Of a DNA stretch of 64,000 bases, positions 16,960 through 24,513 are shown piece after piece. The stretch covers positions 4,711-68,710 of the forward strand of contig DATMLM010000047.1 of assembly GCA_035570055.1 (NCBI GenBank). Reading direction: 5' to 3'. Below the pieces are notes generated by a model. That model did not search any database and was not told where the DNA came from. It was given only the letters and a program-made list of their open reading frames with translations. The DNA comes from DASRDS01 sp035570055. GTDB taxonomy: Bacteria > Gemmatimonadota > Gemmatimonadetes > Gemmatimonadales > Gemmatimonadaceae. Within the stretch, counting starts at the first letter, position 1. Each line of letters opens with the position of its first letter. The translations under genes were made by a program, and so were the position numbers.

Positions 16960-19139
16960 CCGAGACCGCGCTGAGTGGGAATGAGCCCAATCTCGCCGCG
17001 ATCATCCCGAACTGGACGACGACCGACGAGCGGCTCGATCGCGAGCTGCTCGCGCGCGCGTACCGGTACAGTGAGCGGGCGCACCTCGGTCAGAAGCGCT
17101 TTTCCGGCGAAGAGTACGTGTCCCACTGCGTCGAGGTCGCGAAGATCCTCGCCGACCTCCAGCTCGACTCGGTGACCGTCGCCAGCGGCTTGATCCACGA
17201 CGTCGTCGAGGATACCGCGGTCTCCGTCGAGGATGTCGAGCGGGAGTTCGGGTCCGAGATCGCCGAGATCGTGGATGGCCTCACCAAGATCGGCACGCTG
17301 CCGCAGCACTCGACGCAAGAACGCCAAGTCGAGAATTATCGGAAGCTCTTACTCTCGATCGCCAAAGACGCCCGCGTCATCATTATCAAGTTGGCCGATC
17401 GGCTGCACAACATGCGGACGCTGGAGTTCTTGCGCCCGGAGAAACAGCGGCGCATCGCGCAAGAAACCCGCGATCTGTACGCCCCGCTCGCCCACCGCTT
17501 CGGTATGGCCAAGATGCGGTGGGAGCTGGAAGACCTCGCATTCAAATTCCTGGAGACCGACGACTACCGCGGGCTCGCCAAGCTCGTCGCCACCAAGCGT
17601 GGCGAACGCGAAGCGTTGATCGCCCAGATGCGCGAGCCGCTGGAGCGCGTCCTGCTCACGGCAGGGATGCAGAACGTCGAAGTCACTGGCCGCCCCAAGC
17701 ATCTCTGGTCGATTCACAAGAAGATGCAGAAGCGCCAAAAGCCGTATGATGAGATCTACGATCTTTTGGCAATCCGGGTGTTGGTGAACTCGGTCCCAGA
17801 CTGTTATCACGCCCTAGGCGTCATCCACGATGGTTGGACGCCGCTGCAAGAGCGGATCAAAGACTACATCGCCCAGCCCAAGTCCAACGGCTATCAGTCG
17901 CTGCACACGACGGTGTTCGGCCCGGGTCGCCAGCTGTTCGAGATCCAGATCCGCACGCGCGACATGCACCGGACCGCCGAGTTCGGAATCGCCGCCCACT
18001 GGCTCTACAAGAACGGGACGGTCGCCGCCGGCGATATCGAGCGCCATCTCAGTTGGTTCCGCCAAGTGCTGGAACTGCAACTCGACGCGAAAACTCCGGA
18101 CGAATTCTTGGAGTTCCTCAAGCTCGACCTGTATCAAGATGAAATTTTCGTATTCACGCCCACGGGCGACGTCATTCAGCTGCCCAAAGGCGCGACCCCA
18201 CTAGACTTCGCGTTCGCGGTGCACACGGAAGTTGGCCTGCACTGCCAGGGCGCCAAGATCAACGGGAAAATCGCCCCGCTGTCGCGCCAACTAAAAAATT
18301 CCGAGACAGTCGAGATTCTGACGGGCCCCGCCGCGCGCCCCAGTCGGGATTGGCTCGCGCATGTCCGCACGGGCCGCGCGCGCCACAAGATCCGCCAGTG
18401 GCTGCGCCACGAACAAGAAGAGACGTCGCAGAAAATCGGCCGCGAGATACTGGACCGCGAGATCAAACGCCGCCGGGTATCAAAGCCGAGCGACGATGAC
18501 CTCGAGTTGGTCGCCAAAGAGCTCAGCCTCAACGATGTCGACCACTTGCTGGCGTCGATCGGCCAGGGCGACGTCCACGCCCTGCAGGCGCTCAAGATCT
18601 TACACCCGGACCTCGACCAGGCCGACGCTCCGGCCAAGCCGAGCGCCCTCGAGCGCTTGGTCGACCGCGTGCGCCGCGGGAGCAAGGGCGTTCGCATTCA
18701 GGGCGCAGACGGCCTCATGGTCCGGTACGCCCAATGTTGTCAGCCGGTGCCCGGGGACCCGGTGGTCGGCTACGTCACGCGCGGCCGTGGGGTCAGCATC
18801 CACCGCGCCGACTGCCCGAACTTGCTGTTCCTCGCCCACGAGCCGGAACGCCGGCTCGAAATCGACTGGCAAGAGCAGGAGGGCGAGCGCTTCACGGTTC
18901 GCCTGACACTGGAGGCCAACGACCGTCGCGGTCTCTACGCCGACATCGCCGCCGCCGTCAGCGCCACCGGCACCGACATCCGCAGCATGGAGCTCCAGAC
19001 CCACGATGGCCGCGTCACCGGCTCGGCCCTCGTCGAGGTCGAGAATCTGTCGCACCTCGAGCGGATCATGAAGGCCGCCCGCCGCGTCAAAGGCGTCTCC
19101 GAAGTCGCCCGCCGCGATCGGATTACCACGGACGACTAA
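16950..19139 (+). CDS. RelA/SpoT homologue, bifunctional (p)ppGpp synthetase/hydrolase
   Basis: Long Rsh enzyme of 729 residues controlling the stringent response. The HD hydrolase domain has H59, the HD pair at 83-84 and the following ED in HDVVEDT, so hydrolysis looks competent. The synthetase domain follows (YDEIYDLLAIRV, SNGYQSLHTTV). A TGS domain (IFVFTPTGDVIQLPKGATPLD), a cysteine/histidine-containing region (RYAQCCQPVPGD, HRADCPN) and a C-terminal ACT domain complete the layout. GTG 16950 is supported by GGAGG 4-5 nt upstream. As the only Rsh seen here it may serve both functions, but other copies could lie outside. Confidence 0.93.
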   Translation: MAVTETALSGNEPNLAAIIPNWTTTDERLDRELLARAYRYSERAHLGQKRFSGEEYVSHCVEVAKILADLQLDSVTVASGLIHDVVEDTAVSVEDVEREFGSEIAEIVDGLTKIGTLPQHSTQERQVENYRKLLLSIAKDARVIIIKLADRLHNMRTLEFLRPEKQRRIAQETRDLYAPLAHRFGMAKMRWELEDLAFKFLETDDYRGLAKLVATKRGEREALIAQMREPLERVLLTAGMQNVEVTGRPKHLWSIHKKMQKRQKPYDEIYDLLAIRVLVNSVPDCYHALGVIHDGWTPLQERIKDYIAQPKSNGYQSLHTTVFGPGRQLFEIQIRTRDMHRTAEFGIAAHWLYKNGTVAAGDIERHLSWFRQVLELQLDAKTPDEFLEFLKLDLYQDEIFVFTPTGDVIQLPKGATPLDFAFAVHTEVGLHCQGAKINGKIAPLSRQLKNSETVEILTGPAARPSRDWLAHVRTGRARHKIRQWLRHEQEETSQKIGREILDREIKRRRVSKPSDDDLELVAKELSLNDVDHLLASIGQGDVHALQALKILHPDLDQADAPAKPSALERLVDRVRRGSKGVRIQGADGLMVRYAQCCQPVPGDPVVGYVTRGRGVSIHRADCPNLLFLAHEPERRLEIDWQEQEGERFTVRLTLEANDRRGLYADIAAAVSATGTDIRSMELQTHDGRVTGSALVEVENLSHLERIMKAARRVKGVSEVARRDRITTDD

Positions 19140-19180
19140 CCTCCTCGTCGCTTCGCGACTCGTCGCCTAAGGTCAGGGTC

Positions 19181-19239
19181 GGATCGCTCGAGGGCGGATC
19201 GCTCAGGGCTGGATCGTTCCGGACTCCATCGCTCAGGCT
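19181..19239 (+). repeat. Degenerate 15-bp tandem array upstream of uvrB
   Basis: Four imperfect head-to-tail units of 14-15 bp lie in the 171-bp gap between the Rsh gene and uvrB. Units begin at 19181, 19196, 19211 and 19226 and share the core GGATCGCTC or a close variant. A small hairpin GTCGC-TTC-GCGAC (19147-19159) precedes the array and the GCGAAGC element follows it. No function can be assigned; a binding-site array or slipped-strand duplication are both possible. Confidence 0.55.
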
Positions 19240-19255
19240 CGATCGGCCGATGTTT

Positions 19256-19296
19256 GGCGAAGCGAAGCGAGCGGCGCGAAGCGCCATTCAGAACCG
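19256..19296 (+). repeat. Dispersed GCGAAGC hairpin element, copy 1
   Basis: A 41-nt intergenic element made of two overlapping GCGAAGC units, a short spacer, the hairpin GGCGC-GAA-GCGCC (19273-19285) and the tail TCAGAACCG. It is nearly identical to 45571-45612, where the stem is GACGC/GCGTC. The G-C to A-T swap keeps pairing, which argues that the folded form matters. It sits 15 nt before the uvrB ATG, directly upstream of the TATATT box. Confidence 0.65.
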
Positions 19297-19298
19297 GA

Positions 19299-19304
19299 TA
19301 TATT
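19299..19304 (+). promoter_or_regulatory. Candidate -10 box of uvrB
   Basis: TATATT lies 6 nt before the uvrB ATG, in a GC-rich context. No Shine-Dalgarno sequence is present and no clear -35 is seen at the right distance. If used, transcription would begin close to the ATG, giving a leaderless mRNA. No CTGT-N8-ACAG type LexA site is seen. Confidence 0.35.
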
Positions 19305-19310
19305 TAGACC

Positions 19311-21359
19311 ATGGCCGGCCCCAAGTTCGACCTGCAGGCGCCCTTCCGCCCGGCGGGTGACCAACCACGTGCGATCGCCGAGCTCTCGGCCGGCCTGCGC
19401 CGTGGCGACAGGTTCCAGACGCTGCTCGGCGTGACCGGCTCCGGCAAGACGATGACGATCGCCAACGTCATCCAGGATTTCGGCCGCCCAACGCTGGTGC
19501 TCTCGCATAACAAGACCCTCGCCGCCCAACTCTACGGCGAACTCAAGGGTTTCTTCCCGAAGAACGCCGTCGAGTACTTCATCTCGTACTACGACTACTA
19601 CCAGCCGGAAGCCTATGTCCCGGCGTCGGACACATACATCGAGAAAGACGCCTCGATCAACGAAGACATTGACCGTCTCCGGCTCCGAGCCACATCGAGC
19701 CTAATGGAGCGCGACGACGTCGTGATCGTCTCGACCGTGTCCGCGATCTACGGCCTCGGCGACCCGCTGACGTACAAAGAGACGATGGTGACGGTGGAGC
19801 GCGGCCAGCAAATCCCCCGCGACGAAATCCTCCGCGCGCTCGTGCGTATCCAGTACGGCCGCAACGATGTCGCCTTCGAGCGCGGAACCTTCCGCGTGCG
19901 CGGTGACACCGTCGAGATTTTCCCGGCCTACGAAGAGCAGGGCGTCCGCGTCGAGATGTGGGGCGACCAGGTCGAGAAGATCTCGAAGATCGACCCCCTG
20001 ACGGGCAACGTCATCACGCCGCTCGAACGCGCCGCGGTCTACCCCGCGAAGCATTTTATCACTTCGCGCCCGAGACTCGAACGCGCGGTTGGCTTGATCC
20101 GCTCCGAGCTGGCCGAGCGCCTGGAGCTCCTCCGTTCAAACGGCAAGCTGCTCGAAGCGCAACGCCTCGAAAGCCGCACGAACTTCGACATCGAGATGAT
20201 GTTGGAGATCGGCACCTGCGCCGGAATCGAAAACTATTCCCGCCATCTCTCGGGTCGTTCCGCCGGCGAGCGCCCGGCGTGCTTGTTCGACTACTTCCCG
20301 GAAGATTTTTTGGTGGTCGTCGACGAGTCGCACGTGACGCTCCCTCAGGTCCGTGGGATGTACAATGGCGACCGCGCGCGAAAACTGACCTTGGTCGATT
20401 ACGGATTCCGCTTGCCGAGCGCCCTCGACAATCGTCCATTGATCTTCGACGAATTCCTGTCGCTCACACCTCGCGCGATCATGGTCTCGGCCACTCCGGC
20501 TGAGCTCGAGCTCGAACTTTCTCAAGGCGTCGTGGTCGAGCAGATTATTCGCCCCACCGGACTGGTCGATCCAGAAATCGAGATACGTCCAGTCCGTGGC
20601 CAGGTGGATGATCTGCTCCACGAGATTCGCTCTCGCGAAGCGCGAAGCGAACGCGTCCTGGTGACGACCCTGACGAAGCGCATGGCCGAGGATCTTACGG
20701 ATTATCTGCAGCAGATGGGCGTACGCGTGCGCTACATGCACTCGGACATCGATGCCATCGAACGCATGGAGATCGTGCGAGGCCTGCGGCTGGGCGATTT
20801 CGATGTCCTGGTCGGCATTAACCTGTTGCGCGAAGGCTTGGATATGCCGGAGGTATCCTTGGTCGCGATATTGGACGCTGACCAAGAGGGTTTTCTCCGC
20901 AGCGACCGCTCGCTGATCCAGACCGTGGGCCGCGCCGCGCGCCATATCTCGGGTCGCGCCATTCTGTACGCCGACCGCATGACGGGCTCAATGCAGCGCG
21001 CCATCGATGAGACCAGTCGTCGTCGCACGATCCAAGAGGCGCACAACATCGAGCACGGGATCACGCCGCGCTCGGTGAGCAAGAGCGTCGATCAGGTCCG
21101 CTTGATCACGCGCGTCGCCGATGCCCGTACCGAGCGCACGCCGGCCGTCGACCGGCTCGCCCCGCGCGCTCCCGAGGGCGATGTCGCGGCATTGATCGCC
21201 CGCTTGGAAAAAGAGATGAAGGAAGCCGCGGCCGCCCTCGACTTCGAGACCGCGGCGCGCCTGCGCGACGAGCTGTTCGATGTCCGCGCGGCTGGCTCAG
21301 GTCAGCCTGGCACGGACGGGCGTCGTCGTCGACCCGCTCGCCCGGCCGTAGAGCGGTAA
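19311..21359 (+). CDS. uvrB: Excinuclease ABC subunit B
   Basis: Damage-verifying helicase-like subunit of nucleotide excision repair, 682 residues. Walker A GVTGSGKTMT, the beta-hairpin region YYDYYQPEAYVP, the helicase motifs near LVVVDESHVTLPQ and the TTLTKRMAEDLTDYL and VGRAARH blocks are all present. A C-terminal UVR domain (about residues 625-660) would bind UvrC. It ends one base before the tsaE start. Spacing to the preceding gene, with repeats and a candidate -10, suggests its own promoter. Confidence 0.96.
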   Translation: MAGPKFDLQAPFRPAGDQPRAIAELSAGLRRGDRFQTLLGVTGSGKTMTIANVIQDFGRPTLVLSHNKTLAAQLYGELKGFFPKNAVEYFISYYDYYQPEAYVPASDTYIEKDASINEDIDRLRLRATSSLMERDDVVIVSTVSAIYGLGDPLTYKETMVTVERGQQIPRDEILRALVRIQYGRNDVAFERGTFRVRGDTVEIFPAYEEQGVRVEMWGDQVEKISKIDPLTGNVITPLERAAVYPAKHFITSRPRLERAVGLIRSELAERLELLRSNGKLLEAQRLESRTNFDIEMMLEIGTCAGIENYSRHLSGRSAGERPACLFDYFPEDFLVVVDESHVTLPQVRGMYNGDRARKLTLVDYGFRLPSALDNRPLIFDEFLSLTPRAIMVSATPAELELELSQGVVVEQIIRPTGLVDPEIEIRPVRGQVDDLLHEIRSREARSERVLVTTLTKRMAEDLTDYLQQMGVRVRYMHSDIDAIERMEIVRGLRLGDFDVLVGINLLREGLDMPEVSLVAILDADQEGFLRSDRSLIQTVGRAARHISGRAILYADRMTGSMQRAIDETSRRRTIQEAHNIEHGITPRSVSKSVDQVRLITRVADARTERTPAVDRLAPRAPEGDVAALIARLEKEMKEAAAALDFETAARLRDELFDVRAAGSGQPGTDGRRRRPARPAVER

Positions 21360-21803
21360 GTGCACGTCGTCCCACCCCTCGCGGCCCGCGGCCGGATCGC
21401 GCTCACGCTGCCGGAGCTGGTCGCGTGGGGCGAGAGCTTCGGCCGCGCACTCACGCCGCCGCAGCTGGTCGCGATCTCTGGCGACCTCGGCGCCGGCAAG
21501 ACGACGCTCATCCAAGCGATCTGCCGCGGCTACGGCGTGACCGAGCCCGTCACGAGCCCGACGTTTGCGCTCGTGCACGAATATCGCGCGCCGCGCTCGC
21601 CGGTTTTTCATATCGACCTCTATCGCCTCGAACGCCCGGCGGACCTCACCAGCATTGGCTGGGACGACATCGTGCGCGCCGAGGCCCTGATTCTGGTCGA
21701 GTGGCCCGAGCGCGCCGGCGATCGCTTGCCGTCGGCGCACGTCCCGATCGATCTGGAGCACCTGCCCGGCGAGCCGAACAAGCGGGTCCTGCTCGCAGGG
21801 TGA
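21360..21803 (+). CDS. tsaE: tRNA threonylcarbamoyladenosine biosynthesis ATPase TsaE
   Basis: Small P-loop ATPase (147 residues) of the TsaBDE complex that makes t6A37 on ANN-decoding tRNAs. Walker A is SGDLGAGKTTLIQ, followed by VTSPTFALVHEY, a family hallmark, and the HIDLYRLE and LVEWPERAG blocks. GTG 21360 directly follows the uvrB stop; with no other start near the conserved N-terminus this is the likely one. Its stop shares GTGA with tsaB, its complex partner. Confidence 0.9.
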   Translation: MHVVPPLAARGRIALTLPELVAWGESFGRALTPPQLVAISGDLGAGKTTLIQAICRGYGVTEPVTSPTFALVHEYRAPRSPVFHIDLYRLERPADLTSIGWDDIVRAEALILVEWPERAGDRLPSAHVPIDLEHLPGEPNKRVLLAG

Positions 21804-22462
21804 CGGTTCTCGCCCTCGACGCGTCGACGGCCCGCGCCACGGTAGCCGTCATCCGGTCCCACCTAATCGCGGAAGTCGCCGAGGTCGGCGAAGTCGGCGA
21901 AGTCGGCGAAGTCGGCGAAGTCGTAGCCGAAGTGACGGTCGCCGAGCGCTCTGAGCACGTGGAGCCCCTGATGCCCGCAGTACTCGCCTTGCTCGAGTCG
22001 GTCTCGGTCCAGTTGTCCGATTTGTCAGCGATAGTCTGCGGCGCCGGACCAGGGGGCTTCACAGGCCTACGAACAGCGGCGTCGATCGCCAAAGGCCTAG
22101 CGATGGGGCTCGGGATCCCGTTGTACGCAGTCCCTTCGCTGCCGCTGATCGTAGCCGAACAATCCCGGCCGCCTGGCCGATACCTGGCGGTGCTAGACGC
22201 GGGCCGAGGCGATCGCTTCGCATCATTGATGAATTGGCCGAGCGCCGAAGGCGCCGGCTATATCCTCGCCCCAGCAGCCCAGGTCGCCGCCCTCGCCGCC
22301 GAGTCGCACTCGACGATCGTCGGCCCAGAAACCGGCGTTTGGCCCCACGCTCGCGGCGTTATCCACCTCGCCTGGGGCCCCCCAGTCGACCTGGCTTCCT
22401 GGGAGCCCGACTACGGCCGAAGCTCAGCCGCCGAAGACCGCCGCCGTGGGGCCACTCGATGA
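21800..22462 (+). CDS. tsaB: tRNA threonylcarbamoyladenosine biosynthesis protein TsaB
   Basis: ASKHA-fold partner of TsaD in t6A synthesis, 220 residues. The N-terminal LALDASTA strand and GAGPGGFTGLRTAASIAKGLA, the main conserved block, are present. GTG 21800 overlaps the tsaE stop and gives the expected N-terminus. Between the first strands and the SEHVEPLMPA helix the protein carries a run of Glu-Val-Gly triplets (about residues 25-42) from a 9-bp tandem repeat, which lengthens the usual beta hairpin. Its stop shares ATGA with rimI. Confidence 0.88.
   Translation: MTVLALDASTARATVAVIRSHLIAEVAEVGEVGEVGEVGEVVAEVTVAERSEHVEPLMPAVLALLESVSVQLSDLSAIVCGAGPGGFTGLRTAASIAKGLAMGLGIPLYAVPSLPLIVAEQSRPPGRYLAVLDAGRGDRFASLMNWPSAEGAGYILAPAAQVAALAAESHSTIVGPETGVWPHARGVIHLAWGPPVDLASWEPDYGRSSAAEDRRRGATR
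21872..21925 (+). repeat. 9-bp in-frame minisatellite inside tsaB
   Basis: Six consecutive 9-bp units with consensus GAAGTCGGC, three of them identical, lie within tsaB. They encode repeats of Glu-Val-Gly or close variants. Because the unit is a multiple of three, copy changes would not break the frame. Confidence 0.85.
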
Positions 22463-22938
22463 TGGCCGTCCGCCCGGAGCGCCTCGCGATCACGCTCCGC
22501 CGCGCCACCGTGCCCGATCTCGACGAGATCGTCGCGATCGAACGCGCGTCATTCTCCGACCCGCCTTGGTCGCGCGACTCGTTCCTGGCGCTCGTCGACA
22601 GCCCGCGCGCCTACTTCACGGTTGCATGCGCGTCGCCAACCGAGCACGTGATCGGCTACGTCGTCGCCTGGTTCGTCGCCGACGAGGCCGAGATCGCGAA
22701 CCTGGCGGTCGCACCGGACCGCCGCGGCCGCGGGGTCGGCTCGCGCTTGCTCGACGCGGCGCTCGTCGAGGCCCGCCTGGCCGGCGCGCGCGTCGTGCAC
22801 CTCGAGGTGCGCGATTCGAACGCGGCGGCCCGCGCGCTCTACGGGTCGCGCGGGTTCTTAGCGGTCGGCCGTCGCCGCCGCTACTATCGAGATCCAGTCG
22901 AAGATGCGTTACTACTGCGCCGCGATATCGAAGCGTGA
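22459..22938 (+). CDS. rimI: Ribosomal-protein-alanine N-acetyltransferase, RimI type GNAT
   Basis: GNAT acetyltransferase of 159 residues. The acetyl-CoA loop is VAPDRRGRGVGSRLL, preceded by the strand EIANLAV and followed by HLEVRDSNAAARALYGSRGF, which matches RimI (S18 N-terminal acetylation) well. It follows tsaB by an ATGA overlap, an arrangement widely seen for tsaB-rimI. ATG 22459 is used; ATG 22462 is an immediate alternative. Confidence 0.86.
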   Translation: MMAVRPERLAITLRRATVPDLDEIVAIERASFSDPPWSRDSFLALVDSPRAYFTVACASPTEHVIGYVVAWFVADEAEIANLAVAPDRRGRGVGSRLLDAALVEARLAGARVVHLEVRDSNAAARALYGSRGFLAVGRRRRYYRDPVEDALLLRRDIEA

Positions 22939-22989
22939 TGATACGGATCGAGCGCGGGGTCTTAAATTGCCAGCAAACGGGGAGGTGCT

Positions 22990-23484
22990 ATGGGCCGCAG
23001 CCTGAATAGAGTGCAGTTGATCGGAAATCTCGGAAAGGACCCGGAGGTGCGTTCGACATCGAACGGTGGCCGGGTCGCGAACTTCACGCTCGCGACGAGC
23101 CGCACCTGGAACTCCCAGGCCGGAGAGCGTCAGGAAAAGACGGAGTGGCACAACTGCGTCGCTTGGAACTCCAAGAACTACAATCTCGCCGACATCGTCG
23201 AGCGGTATTGCAAAAAGGGCAAGCAGGTCTACGTCGAGGGGGAGATCGAGTATCGCTCGTACGAAAAGGAGGGCCAGACGCGCTACATCACCGAGATCAA
23301 GGTCCGCGAGCTGATCCTGCTCGGCGGCCGCGGCGGCGACTCCGATGATGCTGGCGCACCACCACCGGCCCGTTCCTCCCGCGCACCCGCCGAGCGCGCC
23401 AAGACCAGCGCGAAGTCCGGCAGCGAGGACTTCGACGACTTCCCGGGCGCCCTCGAAGAGAGCGACGACGACTTGCCGTTCTAG
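22990..23484 (+). CDS. ssb: Single-stranded DNA-binding protein
   Basis: SSB of 164 residues with an N-terminal OB fold (RVQLIGNLGKDPEVR, with WHNCVAWN in the core), a Ser/Ala-rich linker from about residue 115 and the acidic tip ending DDLPF that recruits partner proteins. GGGGAGG lies 5-6 nt before the ATG, one of the strongest ribosome binding sites in the window. It stands apart from rimI by 51 nt. The downstream 600 nt hold no convincing gene but contain duplicated hairpins. Confidence 0.95.
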   Translation: MGRSLNRVQLIGNLGKDPEVRSTSNGGRVANFTLATSRTWNSQAGERQEKTEWHNCVAWNSKNYNLADIVERYCKKGKQVYVEGEIEYRSYEKEGQTRYITEIKVRELILLGGRGGDSDDAGAPPPARSSRAPAERAKTSAKSGSEDFDDFPGALEESDDDLPF

Positions 23485-23488
23485 CCCC

Positions 23489-23620
23489 CGGTAGGCCCGG
23501 GGATCGCTGCCCGGCTGCTTCGCAGCCTCACGCATCCCTGGGCCATTTGTTGTAAACGCGCACGGCTTCGCCGTGTGCTCGTTGCGCGATGGCGCTCCCA
23601 GCTCTCGTACCTCGCGCGGC
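23489..23620 (+). repeat. Structured direct repeat downstream of ssb, copy 1
   Basis: First of two direct copies with a period of 133 bp. It can fold into an outer stem between GGCCCGGGGAT and ATCCCTGGGCC (one G.U pair), enclosing the perfect hairpin GGCTGC-TTC-GCAGCC (23513-23527), then the conserved spacer ATTTGTTGTAAACGC and a second hairpin CACGGC-TTC-GCCGTG (23561-23575). It starts 5 nt after the ssb stop, so it could protect or terminate that transcript, though no T-run follows. Confidence 0.7.
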
Positions 23621-23621
23621 T

Positions 23622-23729
23622 CGGTAGGCCCGGGGATTGCCGCTCGGCTGCTTCGCAGCCTCACGCATCCCTGGGCCATTTGTTGTAAACGCACGCGGCT
23701 TCGCCGCGTACTCTCGTGCCTCGCGCGGC
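23622..23729 (+). repeat. Structured direct repeat downstream of ssb, copy 2
   Basis: Second copy of the element at 23489. The first hairpin (23646-23660) and the spacer are unchanged. The last hairpin is CGCGGC-TTC-GCCGCG (23694-23708), so an A-T pair of copy 1 is G-C here, a compensatory change. Both copies end in CTCTCGT.CCTCGCGCGGC; copy 2 lacks about 24 bp before that tail. Confidence 0.7.
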
Positions 23730-24087
23730 GTAGAAGCCTAGCCATCGTGTTGCGGCGCCCCATTCGATAGCGGATGCGCGCGAACATCGGGATCTCACTG
23801 GAAGCGTCACGTTGTTTACTGCACGTTGCGTCACACGTGCTGCCGGAATATCATAGGCCAGCGCCGCCAGTCGTCGAAGCTGCGCCTGTCAGTAAGTCGG
23901 TTGCATCAGCGCTCGACACTCCGCTCTCCGCAGAGCGGTTAGCGGTTGGCGCGGGATCAGCGCCCCCAAAAAATCACCGCCGCAATCATTCAGCCATATG
24001 CGCTGATGTCAGCTCCAGCGTGAGCTGCTCCTGACATCGAGCTCTCGCATACCACTTGCAGGGCACTTTCGAGCGGGGACGTTTCGT
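23730..24087. other. Non-coding remainder of the ssb downstream gap
   Basis: About 360 nt without a convincing gene. Besides the 24005 stem-loop it holds the inverted repeats GCACGT/ACGTGC (around 23821-23840) and CCGCTCT-CCGC-AGAGCGG (23921-23938), and GGCGC/GCGCC around 23948. An 86-codon open frame (23774-24034) has no recognisable protein features and I do not call it. Composition is less GC-rich than the flanking housekeeping genes. Confidence 0.5.
24005..24038 (+). repeat. Stem-loop 50 nt before a small membrane gene
   Basis: Arms GATGTCAG (24005-24012) and CTGACATC (24031-24038) pair perfectly and enclose a smaller pairing AGCTC/GAGCT. It lies upstream of the gene at 24088. A leader hairpin, operator or recombination-site remnant are all possible; the sequence does not decide. 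Confidence 0.5.
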
Positions 24088-24513
24088 ATGGAAGTCCATT
24101 CTCGGTCGGATCTTGACGTCAAAGCTTCCCGTGACCGGCTCGCACGCTATCTCATGTTCACCGTAGGGCTATCCCTTTTGCCGCTATTCGGCGTGTGGTT
24201 GCTCAAAGCCTACGATGGAGCCGCACTTGGAGTCGATGACCTCGCCAAGGGCGGCGAGCCACTTGTCATCTCACTCGTGCTCACCGCCGAGGGCCTTAGC
24301 GGCCTTATCGCAAGCGACCGGCAACGAGTGGCTCGGAAATACGTCACTGCCCTTGGCGGATTCGTTGTTATCATGAGTGCGGCAGGCATTTACGCGCTGT
24401 CTCAAATACATCCGCCCGGTAGTCCTTCGTTCTTTCGTTGGTTTTCGCTCGTGAACCTACTTGCCGGTCTACTCAGCGCAGTGAGTTGCAAAATCCTGGA
24501 GTTTGAACAATGA
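24088..24513 (+). CDS. Hypothetical multi-pass membrane protein
   Basis: Protein of 141 residues with four likely membrane segments (near 22-42, 58-77, 89-107 and 116-135) and a charged N-terminus. I do not recognise the family. Codons end in A or T more often than in neighbours, so it may be acquired. Its stop shares ATGA with a 39-codon membrane ORF, suggesting a two-component membrane pair. It stands alone on the plus strand between the ssb repeats and two minus-strand genes. Confidence 0.5.
   Translation: MEVHSRSDLDVKASRDRLARYLMFTVGLSLLPLFGVWLLKAYDGAALGVDDLAKGGEPLVISLVLTAEGLSGLIASDRQRVARKYVTALGGFVVIMSAAGIYALSQIHPPGSPSFFRWFSLVNLLAGLLSAVSCKILEFEQ

Noticed and set aside
20634..20650. Two overlapping GCGAAGC units inside uvrB, like the intergenic element
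   Set aside because: They fall in codons for SREARSER in a UvrB region whose length matches standard UvrB, so nothing is inserted; it is compatible with ordinary codon choice.
21872..21925. Regular short repeats considered as a CRISPR array
   Set aside because: Units are 9 bp, contiguous without spacers and in frame within tsaB. No cas gene is present in the window.
23774..24034. 86-codon plus-strand open frame in the ssb downstream gap
   Set aside because: No ribosome binding site, no recognisable features, and it runs through several inverted repeats including the 24005 stem-loop.
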